This document shows positions 36,495-49,100 of a stretch of 64,000 nucleotides of DNA, in pieces. The stretch's first letter is position 1. Every line of letters starts with the position of its first letter. Both the position numbers and the translations under genes were made by a program. This stretch comes from Amaurobius ferox (Eukaryota > Arthropoda > Arachnida > Araneae > Amaurobiidae), in the NCBI GenBank assembly GCA_951213105.1, contig OX578136.1, positions 71,340,230 to 71,404,229 on the forward strand, in the 5' to 3' direction. A model generated the notes under the pieces. The model saw only the letters and a program-made list of their open reading frames with translations. It made no database searches and had not been told where the DNA came from.

Positions 36495-38211
36495 GAACAC
36501 CACATTTTTTTTAGAATTTAAATCATTTAAATATACAGTAATATTTTGCATAACTGATTAACGGATGTATAGTATTTTAGAATTCACGGTATCCTATTTT
36601 TTAATAGTAATATTTTATTCTTATAATGCAATGATTTGTCGAATAATAGTACAATTTCCAATGTTCTTAGAATTTACATTTTTTTTAAAAAATATATTCA
36701 TCAACGCTGGAAATAAGTTCCAGAATTAAATTAAAAAGAACTAAAATATTTAAGTGAGGTAACTTTTGATAATAGTGTATGTGATCAAACTTGAGATTGA
36801 GAAAGATATCTTAATGGAAGCTTTTAAGTTTTTTTAAATGTGTCACATTCCCGTCATTTTCTATACAAACATTGATAATATCAAGTTGCCAGTGAAGGTA
36901 GGACATAGGATGAATGAAGGTTCGAGCTCTTGATAGTGGCGAACATACGAATAGTCCCCGTGATTGAGAAGGGGCATTGGATGTTTAGAGGGGTTTGGGG
37001 GCGCAATGTTAATGCCTGACAGTATGAATGCTAATCTGAACGAGAACGTAGGGGGGGCAATATTTTAAGTTGCCAAGGCGCAACTATAACACTCTCCACC
37101 ACTGAATTTAGGACTATGTCAATAGTGTCCAAGTTCCGATATTATGTATAGTAATTAAACTCTGATTAATACATAATATCTATAAACACTTGCATAAAAA
37201 AATCTAGTAATTTAAAATGAACCAGGTAGGGCAAAAAACTCATATCTCATAAGGAATATATATATCATCGATCTTCGGCTAGCCAGACGATGACGCTACA
37301 TCTATTGAGGTACTGAGACTATTATTATGTTCTTCTATACCTGAAACGTTTCCCACATTCTACACCTACAAATGTCAGGTCGTTTTTCAACTTCTGTTAT
37401 GTTTAACCTCTTTACTTATCTGCAATTTTATATATTAAATATATGATAGGCCAGTAAATAATGTTTTAAACACATAGAAAACGAAATAGAAAAATGAGAA
37501 AAATTAATGAAAGGAATTTATTACATTTTTATGCTCTGAAATGCATGTCCGTATTTAATATATTATTTATTAAGTTCAATAAAATCACAATATTTATGAA
37601 AAAGTAAAATTATGTAATTATTACAGTAATATAGATTATTTAAAAATTTAAATCGTTATTATATTATATATTTACTTATTTTATTTAATAGAACATTATA
37701 TGTAACGTGTAGATAGCACAACTCTAAACATTCTTTGACTTTAAAAACCTGAATATGAAATTCAGTTTTGTCCATTCGATCGTGTCCGATTATTCTACTA
37801 CCTACACCACTCCGGTCAAGTAAAGAATGGCATTGATTTACTCTACTTTCGTCCGAAATGAAATAAAGCCGCAGCGACATTTCACTCTAATTTGAACTCA
37901 CGGCCTTTACAATTGTTTCTGGCTCAGCTACAAACTACATCACTTTGGCTATATAAAGTCATAGCATACAATACCTTATAAAGCTTTTATGCCAGTCTTT
38001 GAAATTATTAACCCACAATAAATAAACTGCGTGGACAATTTATTTGCAAGGCTAGTATCTTAAATGCCAATTCCGAGTGGAATTGGGTGTACTTTTCCTG
38101 TTTCTTTACCAAACATTTTGAATTCCTACGTTATAGTTGTTAATCAGTTTGTCAGCTGGCAGGAAGTGGGATGAGATAATCATTTTTTGCTTCCAGGATA
38201 TATTACTATCA
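36495..38211. other. Probable intron of the CUB/EGF gene
   Basis: No exon is recognised. A GC-richer patch at 36940-37090 ('aggggtttgggggcgcaa', 'gtagggggggcaat') may be an old transposon. At 37260-37315 a faint tRNA-like piece (minus strand 'tagcgtcatcgtctggctag') occurs, too weak to call. Confidence 0.4.
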
Positions 38212-39183
38212 AATGGTAAATATCATCCATTCACGCTCCCTCTCTCAAAAGCTGAACGTCAACTGCTTTTCTTAATCCAGCGATCGATTTTAATCACTAT
38301 GAAGCAACTGGAAACGAATATAAAGTTAGAAAATAATTTACTATTCTCTCATTCATGTCTTACTTAGTCTAGCATGTATTGCGACAGTTGCAATAACGCG
38401 GTTGTAGACCACAGAATTACTACTCTGTTAGCCACGCGTGGGGTTATTTGTCACGCGTGGGATTTCCACGTAATCTTCAGGTCAGTAACCCCACATGAGC
38501 ACAAAGTCAAAGTAATTTTATGATCCAACATGCCAGCATTATTGTTTATTTGAAATATGCCTAAGTCTAACGGGAAAGACAATGTGCATACGTATCTATA
38601 TTTACAAGAAATAAAATAACATATGAAGAATACAAATACAGATTATCTTGTTTTATGTTATGTTTCATGTTAAATGCACGCTAAAGACAAAATGCTGGAA
38701 TGGTAAATATCATCCATTCACGCTCCCTCTCTCAAAAGCTGAACGTCAACTGCTTTTCTTAATCCAGCGATCGATTTTAATCACTATGAAGCAACTGGAA
38801 ACGAATATAAAGTTAGAAAATAATTTACTATTCTCTCATTCATGTCTTACTTAGTCTAGCATGTATTGCGACAGTTGCAATAACGCGGTTGTAGACCACA
38901 GAATTACTACTCTGTTAGCCACGCGTGGGGTTATTTGTCACGCGTGGGATTTCCACGTAATCTTCAGGTCAGTAACCCCACATGAGCACAAAGTCAAAGT
39001 AATTTTATGATCCAACATGCCAGCATTATTGTTTATTTGAAATATGCCTAAGTCTAACGGGAAAGACAATGTGCATACGTATCTATATTTACAAGAAATA
39101 AAATAACATATGAAGAATACAAATACAGATTATCTTGTTTTATGTTATGTTTCATGTTAAATGCACGCTAAAGACAAAATGCT
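38212..39183 (+). repeat. Tandem duplication, 487-bp unit, apparently identical copies
   Basis: Copy 1 is 38212-38698 and copy 2 is 38699-39183. I found no difference between them on reading; each holds the same 48-residue open frame end (YHPFTLPLSKAERQLLFLIQ...) and the same pair of 'cacgcgtggg' words about 20 bp apart. Upstream and downstream sequence differ. It is either a very recent duplication or an assembly duplicate. Coding is not supported, since the frame has no domain and its start differs in the two copies. Confidence 0.9.
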
Positions 39184-40237
39184 ATTCATATTTGTGTTCT
39201 CATCAAAATAATCTATATAAAGTATACAGGCAATTTTCGCTTTGAACGCCGAGAATAAGAATTTGAAAAATAAATATTGCGTATAACCTTTATATAGATT
39301 TAAAAAAATAAATAATAAGTTAGTAAAATCTTAAATATATAAAAAATTGAATAATATATCAACAGGTTTCAAAGGCAAAAAAAAGGCTTTCCAAATACCA
39401 AAGAAACGCATGCCGGCTTGCTCTCATTGGTATTGATGTTGTGCCTCATTTATCCTGAAGTAGAAGGACGGGACATTTTTGCCTTTAAATCCCGTTAATA
39501 TAATATTCAGACATTTTCTGCAGTTTACTGCCGCAGTATTTATTTTCAAAATCTATAGAAATATTATCGTAAGTTCTTTTGTCAGTGGGATCAAGATAAT
39601 TCGTTGCTGAAACACTATTCCTTGGATTTTATATTACGTATAATTTATATATATATATCTGTAGGTGCACATATACCATGCTAATTTTCTTCTTGGACTT
39701 ATATGATTTAATGTCTGCATGAAAAATATTTTGTGCAAAATATAAAGCTTTTCTGAAGCATTTGTAATTTTACCTACAAAGTATTTTTATTCATATGTTT
39801 TTAAAACCAGATATGTGACTTAAATATTACGCATATGCGCTTGATAATATTTTTGTAACTTGCCTTTAATGTATGAGAAAAAATGTAAACTAAAGAGAAA
39901 TAGATGCCGAAAATTCGAAATACACTCTTGACTGAAAGAAATATATTGGGCGTTCTAGATATAGATTTTTCTAATTTAGAGCAGAAGCAGGGTATTGAAT
40001 TTTCTTGAAAGCACCTAGTTAGGTCTCCCTTTCGTTTCCATGGTGTTAGTTTGTTTATGGTGAAACATGTGGTGCTATAACCTTTTTCTATAATTGATCT
40101 GTAAAATAAATTAAAAGAAGCAAGTTTAGCTATATCAGAAGTAAATATTTCCTATCTAATTTTGCATACAAAACCAAATGGAAATTATTTACATGCTAAC
40201 ATATTCTAAACCGAATTCAAATCCTTGCTGGGAACCC
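39184..40237. other. Unannotated AT-rich DNA
   Basis: No feature is recognised. Confidence 0.4.
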
Positions 40238-40520
40238 TCTTCTTCGACCCAGACCGTCCAACCTACCAGAAAGTGTAAGGTATATGTTTGGACGGCCGGG
40301 ATGTGCCACCCAATTTAGACCGGAACCCAGTGAGTGAGGCTTCCATACCGACCGTACCCTCCTTTCCCTACCACCAACTTATCGGAAGGACATATGAACC
40401 CATATGTTTAACGTGCTCGTACTGCGCGTGAACAAGGCGACTGTTTGGGCAGTGACGGGGATCGAACTCGGGATGTCCGAGTGCAATCCCCGAGCGCTAA
40501 CTACTGGGCTATCGTGCCCA
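40238..40520 (-). mobile_element. tRNA-headed SINE A, best-preserved copy
   Basis: On the minus strand the head is a near-complete tRNA-like sequence. It has an A box in 'tagcccagtagttagc' and a B box in 'gagttcgatcccc', about 45 bp apart, the normal tRNA spacing. The body follows ('aaacagtcgcc', 'atgggttcatatgtcc', 'gggttccggtctaaatt', 'ggttggacggtctgggtc') and it ends 'gaagaagag'. It has no 5S head. It serves as the reference for what the 5S-headed copies have lost. Confidence 0.85.
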
Positions 40521-42275
40521 CTTACCGGCAGTAGAAACAAGATATTGATGATTGACCAAATTATTTTCTATCCATAATTGACCAAATGATTGACCAAACT
40601 ATGTTCTATCCATTGAGCTATTCGAACGATAATATTTTCTTCCATAACTGGATTCAATCCTAGTAATCTAAATATATTTCTGGATTCCGTTTATAAAGTT
40701 AGCAAAGTATTTGAGGGGTGGACATCATTAACACATTTATTGTCTTCCTGACGTGATAGCAATCTGACAGCAGCTCTGGGTCGCCATTTGTTTTTAACAT
40801 GATCAACATTATTGACATAACAGTTTCTCTCTCGGAGGAGAGTTTAGACAGCTAGTTATACTTGTTCAACTGTTTTCAGATGTATTTGTCCTACTTGAGC
40901 GCATTGTATTTACAGCCTTCCTCGAACCTGAAAGAATACTTCAGATTTTTATAACGTTTCTTTCCTGGTTTCCTTCGTTTTTTTCACCGATTTCGCTAAA
41001 AGAGCATGGATTCGTAATATATTCTGAAATGTTTTAAAGCATTACTTTTGATTTCATAGAAATTCCGAATATTAACCATATAGTTGTGGAGACTAAACTT
41101 CTGTGGATGAAAAGTTTGAAAACACCATAGATCTTGCAGAATTACAGATAGTGTCATTAGTGTTAGTAAAACTCCATCTGGTCCTATTTGAAGCAACAGG
41201 AAGACTTAATGTTTAGTATATGTATTTTTGATTATTTTTAAATTAAATGTCCTTAATTATGAGTAGCAATAATAAGTATCTTAGTTGTAGAACAGGGTAC
41301 AGTATATGGAGTATATGGAGACTAATTGATCGGTTAAATGCATTTGAAGACGTAGGATTATTCTTTATTTTTTTCGTTTTAATTTGCATTGTTATATTTT
41401 TCACGAAAAATTAATTATTTAAATAAATATTATTTAATTCAATACAATCATTTTGTCGTTTATTTTTTTGTCATTCGATACAATCCTTATATCATATATA
41501 TATATATCGTGGTGGGACGTTTGTTACACCAACGATGCCTAAATTATTGTCTCAAACGCTTTTGGCGTTTTTCCAACATGAAGTTTGAAATCCTTCACTT
41601 TATCTCCAAGCCATTATTAACTAATACAGTTATAAAAATTACTGTTTAACTAATACAATTATAACAATGAGAGTCCATTCTTTTTTTTCTGAGTTTATAT
41701 TATTTTACTCTGATAATTTTATTTAACCCGTCATTTGAGGAGCTTCACAGCTTCCTTTATACCTACCTGATTCTTAATCCACTTGCACACCTGTCATGCC
41801 AAGCTAAATCAATAGGTGTCTGGCTGTGCAGTAGAAGATGTAGCATTTACTGCGGAGCTATTATATTTATAGAAGACTTTTTATATTAATATAACTTATA
41901 GTAACAATACATGTGGCGGAATATGAATAATTAAAATATTTGGCGAACATATTTCGTAAGAAATTATTATTTTATAATATTTTATCAGTTTACGTCCAGC
42001 AAGAAATTCATACATTTCAAAGTATATAGATTCATAAATACTTGAATGCAAATCAATGGTTAAAATCCTAAATAATGTATTGGAAACTCAAAAGAAGAGG
42101 TAAACATAATTTCTGAATATTCATGAAATTCACTACATTTAAGGATTATTTGGGTATTTTTAGGATTTACAGAATTAAAAATATATAAAATGTGAGTTTG
42201 ACCAGATCATCTCATGCACTCATATTCCATATTGTTTTGATCTATTTTGTATCATATTAAGTACACACATTTACA
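40521..42275. other. Unannotated AT-rich DNA
   Basis: No gene or clear repeat is recognised. The frame at 41389-41649 is AT-driven. Confidence 0.4.
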
Positions 42276-42290
42276 CATACGTACATACAC

Positions 42291-42408
42291 GCCAACGGCC
42301 GTACCGTGCTGAAAACACCGGTTCTCGTTAGATCACCGAAGTCAGGCAGCATCGGGCGCGGTTAGTACTTGGGTGGATGACCACCTGGAAACACCGCGTG
42401 CTGTTGGC
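42291..42408 (+). other. 5S rRNA-derived head of the SINE (not a 5S gene)
   Basis: A complete 118-nt 5S-like sequence with pairing ends (GCCAACGGC / GCTGTTGGC), 'tcgggcgcggttagtac', and a box C-like 'gatgaccacctggaaac' that has two changes from copy 1. It is followed directly by SINE sequence. Confidence 0.92.
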
Positions 42409-42679
42409 ACATTTCGGGCGCGGTAGCCCGGTGGTTTGCGCGCTGGATTTGCACGCTGCCACAACTGCCGCCGTGTTCATGCGGAGTACGATCACGCTAA
42501 CCATGTGGGTCCGTAAGTCCTTCCGAGAGGTTGGCGATAGGGGAAGGAGGGTACGGTCCCTGTGGATGCCTTCCTCACCGGGTTCCGGTCTAAATTGGGG
42601 GGCAATTACCGGCCGTCCAAACAGTTACCTTACACCTTTCTGGTAGATCGGACGGTCTGGGTCTCAACATCAACAACAG
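42291..42679 (+). mobile_element. Full-length 5S-tRNA chimeric SINE, copy 2
   Basis: This 389-bp element starts exactly at base 1 of the 5S sequence (gccaacggcc). It carries the 118-nt 5S head, the shortened tRNA-like piece with its A box (tagcccggtgg), the family body, and a CAACATCAACAACA-type tail. A 15-bp target-site duplication flanks it: catacgtacatacac at 42276-42290 and catacgtgcatacac at 42680-42694, with one difference. It has the same layout and nearly the same length as 6050-6439, in the opposite orientation. The 89-codon frame at 42377-42646 is homologous to the one in copy 1 and is a SINE by-product. Confidence 0.93.
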
Positions 42680-42817
42680 CATACGTGCATACACGGAATG
42701 AATTATTTCCTAAAGCATTCGAAATGAGTTCCAGAGGTCTGTCTCCTCATTCTTGAGCATCACGATATCAAAACTAAAATTTGCGAAAAACTCAATACTT
42801 ATACAATAATATTAAAA

Positions 42818-43556
42818 TCTGATGTGGGCAGCACATGGCTCTCCCTGCAGACTTATATCGACGTTCTCTTTATTTCAATTAAATCCATTTCTCTTTTAAT
42901 TCAATTTTTATTCTCATTTGGTAACTGGACTTATTTTCAAATGTGGCGTAAAGAAAATATGAAAAAACTGAAATATCTCGAGAACGACTACTCCTAGTGT
43001 GATGGGGTTGATCTTATTGTTTTCTTCGTTAAACATTACGTATAAAACAAGCATTTAATGGATATATTTGAGCAGGCGTAGTTTTTTATATTAGGTTTTG
43101 ACAACTTTTGCGGATCATTTTGTAATGAAAAGCAGGTTATTTTTCTTCCGAATCATACCAAAATCTAATCAGCACCTGGATGACCCACAAGCGACTTATC
43201 TACAAAATTTTGTGAAATTTAGTCTATTAGTCATCTAGAGTGGATACAGGCAATTTTTGCTGATCATTTCGCAAAAAAGGCTGATTCTTTTATTCCAAAT
43301 CATACTAATCAGCACCAGGGTCACACCCAAGTGACTTACCTACCAAATTTTATGAAATTTGGTTCATTAGTTTCTCAGTTAGAGTTGATACATACATTGC
43401 ACAGACAGACACACACACAGACGTCACGCTAAAAATAGTTTTTCGTATTCTAGAGGCCTCGAAACGTGTAGATCCGTCGAAAACATGAGTTGCGATTTTC
43501 GGCATGATTCCAATACTTGCCCTATACATTACCGTGTATTGCAGGGAAAGTAAAAA
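42818..43556 (+). mobile_element. Dispersed repeat G, tandem copy 1
   Basis: It starts tctgatgtgggcagcacatg and ends 'tgcagggaaagtaaaa', and the next copy follows directly. Near its 3' end, 'ccctataca' and 'tgtattgcaggg' form a short hairpin just before GAAAGTAA. Inside are two related 150-bp sections with 'aatcagcacc.gg.t.accca'. No open frame; a non-autonomous element. Confidence 0.8.
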
Positions 43557-44352
43557 TCTGATGTGGGCAGTACATGACGGTCCATGCATACTTATATCCA
43601 CGTTCTCTTTATTTTAATTAAATTTATTTCAGTTTTAATTCAATTTTCATTTTCATTTGTTAACTGGACTTATTTTCAAAGGCGACGTAGAGAAAATACG
43701 AAATAACTAAAATATCTCGAGAACGGCTAGTCCTAGTGTAATGGGATTGGTCTTATTATTTTCTTCGTTAAACATTACGTATCAAACAGACATTTAATGG
43801 ATATATTTGAGCATACGTAGTTTTTTATTTTAGATGTTGACAATTTTGATGGTCATTTCGCAAAAAAAAAAAGCTGGTTTATTTTTTCCGAATGGTACCA
43901 AAATCTAATCAGCACCAGGGTAACCCACAAGCGACTTATCTACCGAATTTTGTGAAATTCGGTCAATTAGTTTTTCAGCTAGAGTGGATGCAGGCAATTT
44001 TTGCGGGCCATTTCGCAAAAAAAGGCGGGTTCTTTTATCTCGAATCGTACTGAAAACTAATCAGCACCAGGTTCACATCCAATTGACTTACCTACCAAAT
44101 TTTATGAAATTCGGTCCATTAGTTTTTGAGTTGGAGTGGATGTATACATTGCACAGACACACAGACAGACAGACAGACTGACAAAGAGACAGATAGACTT
44201 ACATATACACACACACATACGTCACGCTAAAAATAGTTTTTTCGTATTCTAGAGCTCTCGAAACGTGTAGATCCTTCGAAAACTCGAGTTGCGATTTTCA
44301 GCATGATTCCAATACTTTCCCTATACATTACCATGTATTGCAGGGAAAATGA
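43557..44352 (+). mobile_element. Dispersed repeat G, tandem copy 2
   Basis: Head-to-tail with copy 1, 739 bp on, starting tctgatgtgggcagtacatg. It has the same internal sections, the gacagacaga run (44156-44180), and the 3' hairpin ending 'gcagggaaaatgaaaaa'. The two copies differ at many bases, so the tandem arrangement is not a very recent duplication. Confidence 0.8.
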
Positions 44353-46020
44353 AAAAGCAAAACTGAAAAATGTAAAATTGAATAATGAAAAATCTGCTAA
44401 TGTAACTGCACTCCTGAATAGATACATAAGCAGAACAGATACATATGCAGATACATATGCAGTATGTCGTAGATTTGTAAAATAGATGCATATTTAAAGG
44501 CATCTTAAACGTTTAAATCCTTGGACAACTGGAATACGAATGGATCAAATCCTATGAGATTTTCGTTTATCACGTACTTTGTATTATAGAAAAGATAAAG
44601 ATGCAACAATGATTGTAATACACAAGTATATACAGAGGTGAAAAGCTCTTAACGGCAATGCATATTGATATATAATACATTGTTCACACACGCACACACC
44701 TGCTACGTTATTGATAAATCAACAAGTGATTTCTTATATACTTATATAAATAATTCTAATAACTGGATAGTATTTATAGAATTTTACAAGAAACGAAATT
44801 TAAGAGGATAATCCAGCTACATTATGAGTATCAGTTATCTCAAAGTTTAATAATGAGTGTTTTAAAGATTTTTTTTAAATTTATAATTTAATGTTATTGC
44901 ATTAGTTCAAAAATCAATTACAGGAATATTATTGTGATCCTGTATAAAATAACATAAAATTCAAACAATAAAATTGTGATTTATGTCATTACCGTTAATT
45001 AAATATTAATTATTTTCATATGAAATTATTAAAATAAAATAATGGAATGGATGAGAAATAGGTTAGATTATACAATACATGGACGGTTATCTTTGTCATA
45101 TAGCTATATAGTATACACATTTATTTTACATTACAAAAGTAGTATGTCCTTAGACAGAAGTTTTGCATTAAAAATCTGCAGTTTGATTTTACGTGTTGAA
45201 TTTTATCAGCATACTTTTTAATCAGTCAATGATGGTCCAGAATTATGTAGAAACAGTGTACAATAATCAGTTATAACCTCTAAGATTGATATGTTTGCAA
45301 TGTTATTTATCATTTAAGACTTTTAAGGAATCAAGGTAAAGTTGGAAACATTTCCTTATTAGTTGTATAACAATGTAGCTAACAAAATAAATGTCCCAAA
45401 ACATCGTACCAAATTGAGACGCTTGAATGGAATATCTCAGTTGAGTGTTTCTGTTCATTATATTATGTTCTTTTATCATATTATAATAAATATGAGAAAA
45501 AAGTCGGAATAAACTGTGTTATTTGAATATGAATTTGAGTTGTAAAGTTAATTTGATCCTTATAAAATTAACCATTTATTCTACATCCAAAGCAAATATC
45601 TTCTAAATTTTATGATAAAATTGAATTATTGTTAGTTGAGGACCAGAGCCAAACATTTTACTAAGAAATGTAATTTTCTGTATAGCATTGTTTGGTGAAA
45701 ACCTGGTTTTAATACCATATTTTAAACATACATATTCGAAAAGATATGTGTTTTTAATGGAATTTTACAAGAGCTGTTTTTTCTAATTAACCAACATTAC
45801 GTATTTACTATACTGCAATCTTTGAAAATGTTCTTCTAAAATTTTGTGGATGTGATGTGTTTAATCTCCCTCATACGCCAATAAAATACTGTTCTGCGTA
45901 TTGTCGTACTTGAGGGCTGACATATCTGTGACTGCCCGATCATTTGTCTATGTATGGCAGAACTTGAGTTTATTATACTTTTTAATGATATGTATATGTT
46001 ACCGGTAAAGTTTGAAATTA
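44353..46020. other. Unannotated AT-rich DNA
   Basis: No feature is recognised. Confidence 0.4.
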
Positions 46021-46128
46021 GGCATTGTATAGAATGCCTAGGCATTCAATACAATGCCGAAAACGGGACGTCAAAGTATGAAACCCTTAGATTTTTACAC
46101 ATTTTCTAGGCATTCTATAGAATACCAA
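46021..46128. repeat. Nested palindromes GGCATTxTATAxAATGCC
   Basis: At 46021-46058 a 38-bp palindrome (ggcattgtatagaatgcc then ta-joined ggcattcaatacaatgcc) has one mismatch. At 46111-46128 a related 18-bp palindrome, ggcattctatagaatacc, occurs. They share the word ggcatt.tatagaat. They might be transposon ends or protein-binding sites. Confidence 0.65.
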
Positions 46129-49100
46129 ACTGAAACTCTGTATAAATTACTTCTGCAGTGACGTTTAATGTCGCAAGGCGTCAATATCTTTGCCGACAAA
46201 GGGTTCGTGAGGTGTACTTGCAAGACCGACAACCAAAATTTGAAGTAATTTTGTATGAAAAAGGCAGATAAGTGCAATTCAAAATGCCGTTCCAGTCTAC
46301 CTTATAGCAGCAATTTATAGGTATGACTGATACTCAAATAAGTTTTGCGTAATAGAAAAATTAGAATGATGTTTTGTCAAACATGAAATGTCCATTACAA
46401 CCATTACAGTAGCACTGATGATCTTTTCAAAGGGGCAATGCTTCTTACACTGTTTTTCTTATCCTTCATAATTTCTTCAACCGGCATAATTGGATTAATA
46501 CCAGTCGGTCAGAATTATTATTTCTTCAATGGAGTTATTCTTGCGGAGCTAATTTGATCGTTGAAGGAAAATAAAACTGAAAAAATAAAAACATTGATTC
46601 ATTTTACATAATTTTTCGGTGAACAGTGACTATTTGTTTTTACCTTGTTAAATTATAAGCACCACTAAGGAGGAATTTAGAATAAGAACATATAGTTTGC
46701 GACAGGGGCTCTAAGAAAATCAGACAAGTAGTACTAGCAGATTTTGCATTTGATAGTTGTAAAACTACCCCAGAAAATTCGAATTTGGGCAGCACCTGAT
46801 TTACTTTATAACATTGAAGATATAATTGGGATTTTGTTCATCATTTATATATTTATTAAAAATGCGTATATCCATTTTATCGCAAAAAAACAATATGCGA
46901 AATAAATTCTTATTTAAAATTAAATTATATTTGCTGTTTTTCATTTCAGTTTGAGTCATTTTGTATGAAGCTGACTTGCGAAAATTAAACAAAAATAAAA
47001 AATATTGAGATTTATTTCAGCGTTTTATTATAAACATACTTTAAATATAAAACAAATTAATATAGTTATTGCTATTTATATTTTTCTTTAATTATTTTCA
47101 TTTTTTGAGGCATATTGCGAAAAGCAGTTTATTCCTACTGTTTCGATTTGCACCAAAATCTATTCTACACCGGATTAATCCAGTGTAGAAAAATAAAAAA
47201 AAAACTTTTGTCTGAAATTTTACAGTTTTTCGAATAGAATACAATTTCCTGTGTATACTAAAATAATTTCATTTTTCAATCCGATTATAATTGTTTAGAC
47301 AAAACCACTATGGATTTTAAGAGATGAAAGAAAAATGTATAAAATCTAGACATTATAGACAAGAAAAAATCTAGACAAGAAAAAATAAGCATCTATGTGT
47401 AAAAATGGACCAGCTAATTAGCAGAGGTCAGTTTATAGACCATTACAATTCATTTTAATGCTTAAACTACAATCAGGCAAAACTTGTGATTGAACCCAGT
47501 CCTTTGCGCCCAGAATATAATACTCTAGACCTGTAGAGAATTAAAATAAATAATTTAACACACACACACTTCAAAAACATGGCCATTGGTACTTATTACA
47601 ATAGAACAACCCTGTAAGGAATTAATAGAATTAGCTTACAAGATAATGATAGTGCCGTAACGTATATAGTAACAATGTAGCTCCATAATATGCATGACAT
47701 AACATGGGTATACATTAATGTGGTGAGAACTTTTTATCTTAAACATCCCTTTCGTGGGAGCTTGACAAGTTACCACTTAGGTTGTTGAACACAGGTTAAC
47801 CATCAGTGGGTTCCGCCCGGTTGAGTTTACCGGATGTACAAACTTTCTTTTAAATACTTTTAACCACTTTTTACGTGGGAAATGCTACAAAAATAAAAAT
47901 GCATCTTCAAGTTTATTTAGAAAAATTGGCATTGGTGCATCGTATATACAAATTGTCATTGAGAGAAAAGGTGTATTTATTTGAAAATATTCAAAGTAAT
48001 AAAAATATTATTTATAGAGTTATTTTTAGAAAAAAGTCGGATAGACAAATTTACTCTCTCTTAGTTCTCAGCTACCTCTTAGTTGATTTAATGACATTTT
48101 ACTACTTCCTTTTTCATTTCTTTTTCTTTTTCTTCTGGAGTTTAAAGGGAGGAAGCCTTTCCTCTCCTGGGTACTCCACTAACCCCGTCCTTGAGACCTT
48201 GAGACAAATTTACTCAAATTCTTAATGAAACTAAATGTATAAAATACTCAACAATTATAGCCAATTATTTAATAGTTTAATGTGTAAGTTTTAAACAACT
48301 TTTATCTTAGCTACACTTGATATATATCAATAGGTGACTTGCGGATTTTCTTTTCAACAAATAAATATCTGTCGAGGGAAACTTAATTTAAAGTTTATTA
48401 TATTTTAAATAAAGTGGATTTCATGCAACTGACTGGATCCTTAAAATACGTATATAATGCAAAAATTTATTTTATTATCGAAATTCAACTCTTCTTCATT
48501 AAAAAATTTGACTAGACTTTTTGAAATTAAAAAAATGGCAATTACGTGTCATAAGAATTTAATGACTCATAATTATTAATAAAAAACTCGAAAAAAAATT
48601 CGACTTTTAACAAAATTTCAAAAATTTGATCGAGGCCAAAGAAACTCGTATTATTCATGTAGCAACATAATGCAATTAATACATACCAACTAACATTATA
48701 TTACAATATTTTCATTTCACAAAAGCCTGGTATTTTGCACGTCGATTTGTTATTACGTCAAGAAGCTAATTTTCTTTACGATCTTTTGTTGGTGTAGATA
48801 TTATCATCTACATATTTAGTGGAATCAATCAACCACGGCAGAAATTACTAAGGAAAAGTTTGAGGAAAAAATACAATCATATATTTAGTTCTTTCCTTGT
48901 TTTCAAGAAGGGCTTGGAAGTTTATGGTTGTTTTATGTTCAAGTGGATAATATTTTAAAAGTATTTAGTTTTAAATCTCGAGTCTCATTTGTAAAGAAGG
49001 CTTTACATTTAGATTATAACGAATCTTAAACATATTTTTTTTAATTTTTAAGGGCACGGGAACATAGAAATTTTAATACGATTTTTAGTTGCAAATATTA

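Noticed and set aside
36257..36496. 79-codon plus frame and 60-codon minus frame inside the CUB/EGF exon
   Set aside because: They are out-of-frame shadows of the real coding exon.
37255..37320. tRNA-like sequence on the minus strand
   Set aside because: Only a faint A-box side is present, with no B box and no cloverleaf.
38137..38367. 76- and 68-codon frames ending in the same 48 residues
   Set aside because: They look conserved only because the DNA is tandemly duplicated; the starts differ and no domain is seen.
42291..42408. A genuine 5S rRNA gene
   Set aside because: It lacks a T-run terminator, shares non-canonical bases with the copy at 6317-6434, runs directly into a SINE body, and the whole unit is flanked by target-site duplications.
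47875..48225. 116-codon plus-strand frame
   Set aside because: Its start is not an ATG, it has a low-complexity Phe run and no domain, and splice support is lacking.
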